Assembly (NCBI GenBank): GCA_028673005.1 | Contig: CM054114.1 | Span: forward strand, 130,406,470-130,470,469 | Reading direction: 5' to 3' | Source of the DNA: Tanypteryx hageni | Lineage: Eukaryota; Arthropoda; Insecta; Odonata; Petaluridae | DNA length: 64,000 nt | Shown here: positions 24,601 through 36,600 of the stretch, in pieces | Numbering within the stretch: the stretch's first letter is position 1 | Layout: each line of letters starts with the position of its first letter | The notes under the pieces: model-generated | Seen by the model: only the letters and a program-made list of their open reading frames with translations | Told to the model about the DNA's origin: nothing | Databases searched by the model: none | Translations under genes and position numbers: made by a program

Positions 24601-27600
24601 AGAAAGGACATGATGCTGGTGACCATCCCCCAATCACGCCAATGCGTCTTGCCTCCAGGAATGAGCTTGATGGTGACACCTGGCGCTTATACGATTACAT
24701 ATGCAGACATTTTATTGCGACCGTAAGTCACTTGTGTCCTTTTTTAATCATTCCTTACATTGATTTCAGCTATTCATCATGGAAAATAATTTATTGAAAC
24801 TGTTTATTGTTATTGATGCATGAAATATCTATCTGAAATGATGTTTCATAGTAACTCTATCAATTCATCTATATTAGACTAGCTGAAGTGCCTGGCATTA
24901 CCTGGGTAAATTCAATATACAGGGTATGGCAGAAACAGTGAAGCAGTTCAAAATTTTAATTATGCGTTTCTCCACTAGGGTATTTATTTATTTACAAGCA
25001 TCTTGCGATTAGGCAAAGCCAGGTGGCAAGGAAAACACAAAATTTAATACAATGCTAATAAGAATTAAAAGAATTAAAAATTTCGGAGATGACAAATATA
25101 TAGTTCAATGCAGTCATTTTACGTTACTACTGTCCTTTTCTTTACATTTCTTAAGATATTTTTTTAAACAACTTCACATTTTTCGGCAAAGGATTTAAGA
25201 ATTCTTCAGGAAGGGCATTCCATTCTACTATACCCCTATTTATGAACGAATACTTCCCTGTATCAGTCCTTTGCTTTCTACTATGTAATTTGTGCATATG
25301 ATCATTTTTTCCTACAAAATATGGTTTTTCCGTCCTCTTGCCAAGATCTTCCCAAGCCCGATCTCCGGTATATGCCCTGTAAATACCGACTAATCTATTT
25401 ATCTTTCTTCTTTTACTTAACGATTCCCACCCCAAAATTTTAATCATTTCTGATACACTCTCATTTATGTCATATCTACCCAATACGAAGTGAGCGGCTT
25501 TTCTCTATCTCATATATGGAGTGGATTTGCAATAAATCAACATTTACATCCGATTTCTGTTATAGATGACTTGTCTTTTCCCCATATACTCCCGAAAACC
25601 AGGAATTAAACTCATTTGCTTTCTCTTCATCATCAAAAATTACTTCGCCATCCTGTTTTTTTATAGTTGCAATTTTTTCATTATTTTCTTTGCGCCTCCT
25701 TAAATATTTAAAAAATTGACTCGAATTCCCCATGCCTAGTATATTTATGAGCTACCTATGATGAGCTTTTAATTTTGTTTTCCAGTTCCCGCCGCAAAGT
25801 TTTATACTTATATTCATACATTTCCCCATCGTTCCTTTTTCTATGCGCCATCCTTACTTTCTTCTTCATCAGTTTCACCTGCCTATCGTAAAATTCAGGA
25901 TCTGAATTTTTCTTGAATAACTTTTTAGGAACAAAATTTTTCCATTTCCTCATTTATCAGGTTCATGAAATTCTCCCAAATCTCATTTATATTTGCTCCT
26001 GTGCTAGTCCAGCGAGGAAAATTTTTTCTTAAGAATTCACGGAAACCATTCCTATTCTCTTTCTTATATTGCCAAATTACTTTATTTTGAAGTGATTTCC
26101 CTATTTCCTGATTCTCCCATTTTAATTCCAGCCCCACTGATTTGTGGTCACTAATTCCAGTAAAAACTTTGAAACTCGTAAATATGTTTTGGGGTCTTAG
26201 AAGAAAAATATCTAGCAAATTTTCTCCCCCTCATTGCATTTTGAACCACTTGCTTAAAACACCCTCCATAAATCAGCCCGTCTACAAGCTCCTGGGCCTT
26301 TCCACCACTCAGCGAGTCTCCTCCCCACTTCACATTTGGCAGGTTAAGGTCCCCCACTATGAGGCACTCAAGGTGCCTGGGTTTTTCTGCAAACAACTCA
26401 TTCAGAACCTCTAGCGAAACTGTGTCTTCCCCCGGCTTTCTATATGCTGCGATTATGTCTAGTTTTCTTCCACCGTGTGACCCTGAAATCCTAACACACA
26501 TCATTTCACAATCCTGTTTTACCCATTCCACTTCACTCAGTAATCCATTTCTAACCCAGACAAAAATACCACCACCCCTAGTGTCCTGATCCCTCCTACA
26601 TACTGCAAAGCTGCTTGGAACAATTTCATTTGAATAAATTTCACTTCTTAGCCATGGTTCCGTCCCAACAATAATATCCAGACCATATGCATCAATTAAT
26701 GCAGTAAATGCCTCTCTTTTATTCAATAAACTACGACAGTTCACCAGAAGAATTCTTAAACCCTTACCTTTGTCATAATTCTGCATCTCTCCGTCGATTT
26801 CACCTATTTTTTCACCATTCATCCATTCTTGTTTTCCTTCTGTTTCCATGGTATTGCTTTTTGTATCATAGAGTATGTGTGATAGATCTATAGCAGTGAC
26901 CTTGGAATTCATTTCAATATGGAGCATTGGACAGTGAGGTAGAGCTTTTTATTCGGATGGGATCCATTACAGGTACTCAACGTGAATTTCAGTGGGAGTT
27001 GAACCAGCAGCAATCCCCTTCTCCAAATGCAATTCATCACTGGGTAAGACAGTGGCGTGAACAAGGTTCTGTAATGTGTAAAAAGCCACCTGGCTGGCCT
27101 TGTTCACTTCACACACCTGAGAATATTGCCCGAGTGTTTGTGTCTGTCAGTCACAATCCAAGGAGGTCTGCACGTAAGCATGCTCAAGCTTTATGCATGT
27201 CTGATAGGAGTGTACAGCACATCCTGCATAGTGACCTGAACTTTCATCCATACAAGCTGCAAGTTGTGCAACAGTTGAGTGACTATGATAGAGAGGTGTG
27301 CTTGAAATTTTGTCATCGGTTTCACGAAATGTTGACTGGTAATCTAGACTTGCCAGACAACATTCTGATGAGCGATGAGGACCATTTTCACTTGCATAGC
27401 ACCATTAATAAGCAGAATTTTCGATACTGATACACTGTTAATTCTCATGAACTTCATGAACATCCCCTTTACAACCCAAAAGTTACTGTTTGGTGTGCAG
27501 TGTCATCTAATGCAATCATTGGACCCTATTTCTTCAAAGATGAAGATGGACGAGCTGTCACAATGCTGCACCCACATGTTTAACACATTTCTCATGCCAA

Positions 27601-30600
27601 GAATACAGAATCTCCCACAACATGATAATCTATGGTTTCAGCAAGACGGTGCTATGGCTCACATGGCAATAATTAGCATGACTGCACGTTGCTGTTTGTT
27701 TCCGCAGCATGTAATTTCTTGTTACAGTGATGTGCCCTGGCCTCCTCATTCACCAGACCTAACTGCCCCAGACTTATTCCTCAGGGGAAATATTTAAAAA
27801 GTAAAGTCTATAGTAGTCGGCCAGCAGACTTAGATGATCTAAAAGCAAGAATCCGAGAAGTCACCCAAATTTTGAAAGAAACGCTTCCATAAGTGATGCG
27901 CAGCTTCTCAACTCATGTGCACCAGTGCATTCAGGAGGGTGGTGGTCATCTAAAGGACATACTTTACAAAAGTATGATGTGGCCACCACATGACTTTCTC
28001 CATATCCGTAATATTTCTAAAAATTCCAAATAGGTTACATAATAATAAATATTTTAAGAAAGTGCGAGAAAATTTTAGACTAAAAAGAACAGAAATAAAC
28101 TCAAACCATAGCCTTCTGACAAAGCTTCAACAATTAAGAAAAGAAGGAGCGCTACTAATTGTAAGACGTAACTAAACGTCAATTGTTAACAGTCATCGGT
28201 AGGTGGCATGGTGGTGGCAGCTAAGAATATAAGATATCTCTTAAACAATGCATTATATGGAAAAATGTTTCAAATAAAGGTTGTAGGAAATTTAAATTCC
28301 TACAACTTATTCCAATACATTTTTACATTTATCAAATATTAAAGTGAATATTTCAAAATAACGGATAAGTGACAACAGTAAACACCCACTTTCGGTTGAC
28401 CAATTTTTACCAAAAACTAATCAGTTCTTCTGACTTTTATAAAAATGTTAAATTTAAAATTTCGCGTTGACCTGATTAATAGTTTTTGAGTTAGAGCACC
28501 CACAAAATGCTATCACATACACACAAACACAAACATCATCAAGAAAATGGTCAAAACATATTCAGGGGACCTCAAAACGTGTATTTCCATTGAAATCTCG
28601 AGTTCGATTTTTTCATAAAAACTACTTGCTCTATACTTCGTATATGGAGAAAGTAAAAACGTCAAAGAGTGTTGAAAAAGATTTTGTTCAAAATAAAATA
28701 TGTACATTGCTTTTTGTAAAACTTTAATCTATTTTTAAAACACTTCTCTATTTCTGCTGCACCCTGTACTTCATGTATGACAATTTCCCTAGCCCTTGCA
28801 TGATCCGTGATGTAGCAATTAGAAAATTTATTCAGAGAAAGTTCAACGTTTGCCACAAAAATGTAAGCAAGCTCATAATTGCAACTTGTAGTTTTGGAGA
28901 TAGCAATTCAAGAAAGTGCCAAAAATATGTCATTGCATATTTTGGCCATATCAGTTGACATGAAGATTTTTATGGTGAAAACAATAAAACCACATTTTCC
29001 TCTCCCTAGGTCTTATATGGACTGTGCGATATCAATTACAAAATTTATTCCAAGGTAAAAATTCAAGAATGTCCCAGAACTGCTTCCCACACAAATCCTG
29101 TGAACAAAGGAAAAATAGCACCTGGACTCAAACTCTGGTACTTTGTATAAAAAAGGAATGGCTTGTTACCCTTCAGCCCAAAAAGACTATCAAAATGATA
29201 TTAAATTTTGGCCTCTTCGTTGGCTGCCATGAGCATCAAAACGGTTCAACTCTCAAAATAATCTCAGATTTTTCTTTCAGAATAAATTTGGGATTTAATG
29301 TGTCTCCAAAAATCAACAGTATTTGTATATTTCTAGATGTTATTAACAAATGGCTTTGCCTTTATGCACTATGCCCGTTCTCATCTACTTGCACTTTGAG
29401 CCTCATGAGGATCTTTTTCCATCTGGGTCTAGATGGGAAAAAATGCTGTGAATGGATCCAATGGAAACAAAGCAAGGTGATGAAATGGACAAAAATTTCC
29501 TGTCCAAATAAACAGAAGTGCTGCATTTCAGGGTCAGCTGCAATAGAATGCAATGCACTGCATTTTTAATCCTAATTGCAGATGTAACTGGGCAACAACC
29601 CCAGAGGATTCTCCTCTGCCAAAGTTTCTCAAACACCAGTCTGTTCCTAACTGAGCGCATACTGGGCTTTTGTTTATACATTTACAAAAATAAATTGCAA
29701 CATTTCTGCACATTTCGTTCACTTGATGTATCCCTCTAACTTAATTAGGGAAAAAGTTTCCCGAAGACCGACTTTTTCATGTCTCCAGGAAATCTTTTGT
29801 GGAAAGAATAATGTTATTAAATTTTTTTTAAATGTCTTATTAACATTATATACTTATCATTTATATACAGGTACTCCTCAATTTACATGATTGTTTATTT
29901 CGAAATCTTGTAAATCGAATCCTATTTTCCCATACAAAATTCCATGAACAAAATTGCGTTAAAGAGAATCCTACTTGTGTAAATCAATTTATATTCCCTA
30001 TTCAATTCGTGGTGGCAATGCTAGGGCCAGTCTTTATGCATATCTTCACGATGAATAATCTCGGCCTTTCTGCTTTGATTTTTGAAAAATCACGCTTTTC
30101 CGTAGAATAAATCAATGTCATTATGCGAGAAATGTGTGTATGTCTATCAGCAATATTCACCTGCATATGCCGTGCAGATGGATCATAGATCTGATAGAAT
30201 AAGTACAGTAAATCTTTGATTTAATGGACTTCAGATTTAACGTACTTAAGGCTGACTGCTGTCCAGTCACTGAGGATCCACTCCCTATCGTCGCTTTGTC
30301 TGCGATTTCAGACCACTCACCATCCGTCAATGCTGAAGGCAGTCCATTTGCAAAGAGCATTATGTATTGCCTGACGTTTGGTTCCTGTCTGATGTTTTTC
30401 TGTACTTTTCAGTTTTCGCCATAAAATTTTTGCCACTTTTGAACTTTCTGCCGGGACTGTCAATGAAACTTCTAGGGGAAAGTGTTTGGCAAGGGTGTTG
30501 AGCAGCGAGCGATGAAATTAAAAGGAGGCAGAGTGAGGCAGTGGAAATACGAAACCATTTGTTATGCTGCACTTAGGGACACATTGGTTCGATTCTCAAT

Positions 30601-33600
30601 ACCACAGGATTTCACGCAGGAGTTTGTACTTGCTGCAACGATGTTTTTAGTGTCTGCGCATTAACATTCTCTTCAAATTCGAATTAATAGAGTTTTATCG
30701 CATTAGATGAACATGCATATTATTCTTGTTTAACAGTGTTCCTAATGTACTGCATTTGACATAAGATGTGGCCATTTAGTAGGTGCATTTTGCTTTATCA
30801 TATGATGAACTTTCAGATTTAACGGACTTTCAGCAATAATGGACAACCTATCCCCCCAATTAATCTGTTAAATCAAGGACTTACAGTACAGTCAATTGGT
30901 GATATTGATATTTCAGGGTTGATAAATATGGGGGTCGACTTACAATCAAGGTCACTTTACAATTGGATAAATATGATATAACATTGGAGTGTTTACTGCA
31001 ATCAATTGTGCAAACTGTTCTAAACTCCTGCTCGCATCCTCCCTCATATCATTGATTCTAATGAAAAAAACAGCTTTGATTTATGTTGCACTTTTCAGAA
31101 ACGCATCCTCGACGTAAATCGGGGTTATATTTGTAACATGCATATTTCCTACTCCTGCAATACATGTTGAACTTGAAAAACATTCTATAAACTGCACAAC
31201 CAAAAAAGTTCCAAAATCCTTTCATTTCAAAACACTACACTCATCTCAGTCAACAAATACATACATCCTCCTCAAGTATGTCTCTCTCGATCTCTTTCAG
31301 GGGAAAAATCACATGGCACATACATTCTTTTTTTAATTGAAGGGGAAAATTACTGCCAAGGATCACTATATTGTAGTAAAAGTGTGCATCGTAACTTCTT
31401 GGTAATGTAATGATACAATGATTAATCTAGAGCAGCATTTGTCAAACGATGGGCCGCTGCCCCCCTAGTGGCCTACCAAAGGATTGAGAAGGACCGCAAA
31501 AAATTTGAATAAATCTAAGATCAATATTTAAAAACTGTCCCAAAAATATAGCAAGAACTTAACATTTTGTAAAAAGCAAATATAATAAATAATTAATGAA
31601 ATTTTGAATTAACTGCTTCATATTTTTTTAAATATATTGCCTTGCCGACTATGTCATTGTTAAACCTCAAGATTGTATTGTCGTTGCAACCCTTATACTA
31701 TATGCATAAGGAAAAAGTTCTTTGAATGTTTTAATATGTGAGAGAGAAAGGGAGTGAGAGGGGAGAGAGGGAGGGTGACAGAATAGGAGGGAGAGGAAGG
31801 AAGACAGAGAAAGGGGGAGAGGGAGAGATAGTTAATGTTCTTTATTAGGGCAGGATTGAGACTAGGAAGTATATTTTTCCATAGAAGGAGAGAATGGGAG
31901 AGGGAGGAAGAGATAGAGAAATTGTAAGGAAGAGAGAGATAAAGGGAGAGGGAGGGAGAGGGAGAAATAGATATATAATGGTCTTTATTTGGATGAGATT
32001 GAGATTAGGAAATCTATTTTTCTAGAGAAGGAGAGGGAGGGAGAATGGGAGGGAGGAGGATTGGAGAGAGGAAGAGAGAAAAGGAGGAAGAATGGAAAGT
32101 GCCTTAAATTTATTACTTAATCCATGCAACCAAATTTGGTAGGATTGTTATGATCATGTACCAGTAGCGAATGACAAAAAATACTCAATAAAGGTTCCGG
32201 GTTTGACTCTAGAGGGTTATTTCTATCTCCCATAAGACGCTCAATATCTCAGCCATTTGTCTGATTACAAAGCCCATTTTAAATGGGCTAATTCATGTAG
32301 TATCTACATAAATGTATAAATACATATTAAAATTGTGAAATTACAGAAAAAATGCCTATGCTATTGTGACAAATAGTACCATCTCAATGATGATGACCCT
32401 TCATGACCCTGATTTGGATCTTGACCAGAGGTTCGGAATCGCTGCTGTACAATTTATAGGATACTGTTTAATGCATTTACATAGCAATAGAATGTATATA
32501 TGGTGTGTCCTCAGTTTAACGTCGATTCAACTTAATGTCATTCAAAAATTACTACCCGTATTTGGATTAATGTCGTTGATGATTCATGTTAACGTTGCCC
32601 TGACTCGGCGGTTAAATAAAACACGAAAAAAAATATTCCATAAATGACTCTTGCACACATCTGTTGCACAGCACTTCTCCAGCCGAGGCATATCACATTA
32701 TTTGAGTGAGAGATGTGTTTTGGATTAACGTATTTTTATTAAATTTGCGTTATTTGCATGGTGACATTTTGTAACAATTGGTCCAAATAGTAGTGGTAGT
32801 AATGGCCTACTTCTCAAAGTTTTCCCAGCAGTCAATAAAATCATCTTAATCTCCATGAATAGAAACCTTAAAAGGTTCATGAGTTGTGCAGAAAGGAAGA
32901 TATTCTGAGTGCCCTATTTATAAAACTTGAATTATTATGAACTTTTGGGATAACTTGAGTTGAACGCCTCTCAATTTTATTGCCACTTGTATCCAATGTC
33001 GTCAATCCAGTAAATTCATAGCTAGATATAGCGACGTTAGGTTTGATCTAGCGCCCAAAATAATACTATAGTGACCATTTACAAAATTAACAAATCAATT
33101 TAACAAACTAGCTAATTCTAGCTATTGGTTAAAATTATGGCATCTGCATTCATACTAAACACTAAAAATACAATGGAATAACAAAAATGAATAGCATGTA
33201 AACAAGCAGAATATTCTTTTCATTTGTCTCTTACTTTTTATTTTATTGTTTTCTTTTTGCAGTTTGAGTGATTAACTACCACACTGGAACAGTGGATATC
33301 ATTTACGGGAATGGTGGTATTTTTGGCCATAAGGATAAAGGAAAATAGAGAGAGAGTGCGCTTGTTCAAAAAAGTAGGGATTAATGAATCAGAAAAGAAA
33401 GTTTTCGTAGGGAAGCATGAGTTACTTTATTGTATGTCGACTATATTTCTGTGGCTAAAATTTGCTCGAACAACATTGACCTAACACCTTATTAGGATAA
33501 GATTTTGTCATAAGATAACTGTCATATATTCAAAAGTCCCAAAATTTTATTTTTGTCATGTTTCGCATTAAAAGTTACAAAACAATCTATGACCTAATGT

Positions 33601-36600
33601 AAAAGGTTTTCCTACTCAGATGTAGAGAACACTATTGTTAATTCTCTAGGGAATTTCTAGCAACCTACAAGTAGTGATCTAGTGACCAGCAAGTAGTGAT
33701 CTAGCAACTTAACTGAAAAAAAATAATTGGCAACACTGTTTGTATCAGCTGTGGATCTACGGAGTAGTTATCCTTTTTTGGGCCTAATGAAACTCACAGT
33801 TAAATAAAAACAACAAAATTAATATTTTATTTACCTCTATTATGGTAGAGTTTAATTAATTATACAGTAATTGGTGCAAGGAATAATTTGTTTGTTGCAT
33901 TTCTTTTCTGGCACTGTAAACTCATAAATACGCATTTACAGAAGTGTTTGTGGCTCTCTATAAACTTTCTAGTAAAAACTCATTGTTCTCGGGATTGGTA
34001 TTATGTAGTTTTTTCTAATCTCTAGATGTACTATTGTGAAATAGTATAGCCTTCTCCGATTTTTGTCACATTGAAATAAAGTCATGTCGTACTGTTTGTT
34101 TATTTTACGCCATTTCTATGTTAATAATAATTTTGTTGATGTATATATTTTCTGATACCATTCACATCATATGTAGTACCATAAAGCTCCATAAAATACA
34201 GTATATAACATCTTTTTGTGTTTCAAGAGGTTTTGGAACCAATTATATTGTATAACATGGGTTCTTATGGGAAATATTGATTCGTTTAATGTTGTTTCAC
34301 TCTTCACTGCAATTTTCTGGAATGAATTAATGACATTAATCGAGGAGACACTGTAAAGAATCTCTGTGAAAGTAATTGAAGGCGATGCATGAGGGTCTAA
34401 CTCCAATTGAGATTCATGCTGAGTAACACAAAAGTGGAGCCCCTGAAGCAGCTTTGCCAGATCTCCCACTTTAAATCTGACAATCCTGCCGAGAACTAAC
34501 CTCGGTTCTTGATCAACACTACGTGTTTCAACAGTTTGCACACTATGGACATATCCATCTTACATAATCAATTATGGATAATCCTCATTAATTCCCTACA
34601 TTAATTAATATTTCAGCACCTATGATGCATATTATCATCGACGTTTATTATTTTAATTCCATATATAAATATATATCTCACACCATTATACATCCTGCTC
34701 AACAATTCTACACTATAACTTAACTAATAACAATAACTCAATATGTTCCAAGATCATTATGAAAATGGCATAAAGTTTTTCCCATACCGATTTTTAACAA
34801 AATAGGAGCATTTAGTTTTCGAAACCTTTCAGGCACCATTTCGTTTTTTGAAAATCTCTCTTTGGACTCATGTTTAGCGACCTCGAAAACCTACCCAATA
34901 TCGCATTTTATCAGAATCGGATGACCTTTAAATGTCCAGCCATAAGCTCAACATTGCATTTTCCAACCCCAATTTTGTATCCCCTGGGGCAAAATTTATT
35001 GGGTTTTGGATTTTTTCCCTTTGGTTTGGGTAACCTCTATAAGTCTGCCAAATTTTGGCTTTCTAGCTAATCTAGAAGTGAGTTTTCAGGACATACGCAT
35101 ACTCCCACAAACTTACACATTTATATACAGGATGTCCATAGCTCAACTACGTGTTTTTGGGTTCATTTTAAGTCGAAAAGTTCTAATAAAAATACATCCT
35201 AAAGTGAACCATTTCAAAGATAAGGGCAATTGAAAAGGTGATGTGATCCGGTTCATAATTAAGGTTCCTAACACAAGAAGAAGATGAGGTGCCCTTTGTC
35301 TACTAATTTGAGGCCTAAGTTGTCAAGAGAATGCGGGAACATACTCATCAGGCCGTTTGTACATGTAGACTGCTTGACATCTGAACAGTACCTACATATC
35401 CTACAGTAAGAGCTGCCACTGCTGTTGTAATGTAAATAACGTGAGTAATTTATAGTGTCAGTATTTAAACTGTAATTTAAAATTAAAGGATGCCAATTAC
35501 TCATGCAATAGCATGCACTTATTCTGTCTGGATCCTTAATTATGAATCAGCTTACCTTTTCAAGTGCCCATATCTCTGAAATGGTTCTCTTTAGGACCTA
35601 TGTTTATTATAACTTTTACACTCAAAATGAACCCAAAAACATAAAGTTGAGCTATGGACATCTTGTTGTGGGACACCCTGTATATAAGATTAAGATAATT
35701 TATCAAACACCTAATTACTTCCTTATAATTGTACTTCTGTCCTCTCCAAATATTTCGTGTTTCACTAGCTAATCAGCTGATTGCTGTAGTCTCCCACAAA
35801 ATCCCAAGGTAGACTTCCTGCGAAACATGTATCGAAAACAAAAAACATAGTACAGTAGAACCTCCCATTAACGAATGTCAAGGGACCCAATTTTTCACCT
35901 GTTCGTTAATCAGGAGTTCGTTGCTCGGAGGGTATTGCGGCACTGCATACCTTAAGGGGCTGTTAGATTATTCGCAGGGAGCACGACTATCTGTGACTCC
36001 TCGGCGCGGCTGAAAGCGATCTGGTTTCGGCCCAAAGGATAAGTCAAAGATGCCGCAAAAGACATTGAAAATAATCTGCAACGTAACATTTCCCGTATCT
36101 AAATGACAAATTCCGTATATTTCTCGTACCATTTAAATTTACTCTACAATTCCCGTATTGTTTGCCACCATGTTTTAAGAAGAAACTATGTAAAAACCTT
36201 TACTGAAATGCAGCGATGATGCCTTTTCTCGACAAAATGTTACGTTAGAATTTACTCATAATTCGCAGGAATATTGATGTTCAATGTGTTACCTTTACGT
36301 TTTGTAGAAACTTGGAGCTAACATCCAGATCTTATAATAAAATATGGCTGTGATCAAATTTGGCGACTCCATCCTCAGCATTATGACTCCGGTCCTATCA
36401 ACTAGATTCAGGAAGCAGACATAATAATTTGAGAAAATCTTTTTAAAATAATTTTTATTTTTAAAACAAAAAAATTATTTTTTTGTAAAAAACGAATCAA
36501 TCGTCTTTTGCTTTAAATTATTTCTTCCCTCTCGAAGAACCGCCCTTTCCACTTCCCTGAATGCGCTCATGGCATTCTTGGAGCATCCCTCAGCAGAGAG

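Larger units (their letters stand above)
24981..26927 (-). mobile_element. CR1-like LINE with the reverse transcriptase core deleted
   Basis: On the minus strand the element ends in an AAATA-type tail (24981-24995). Its coding remains start near 26927. The order is endonuclease domain, linker, then directly the extreme C-terminal part of the RT protein. Most of the reverse transcriptase, including the expected YADD-type site, is absent, apparently by internal deletion near 25500-25560. The upper end abuts a mariner relic. Confidence 0.8.

Noticed and set aside
29024..29740. Frames of 181 and 92 residues within dispersed element A
   Set aside because: The homologous copy at 51180-51690 does not conserve them, so they are chance frames in a repeat.
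35268..35504. 78-residue frame in the foldback loop
   Set aside because: Short, no recognisable motif, and placed in the loop of a non-coding element.
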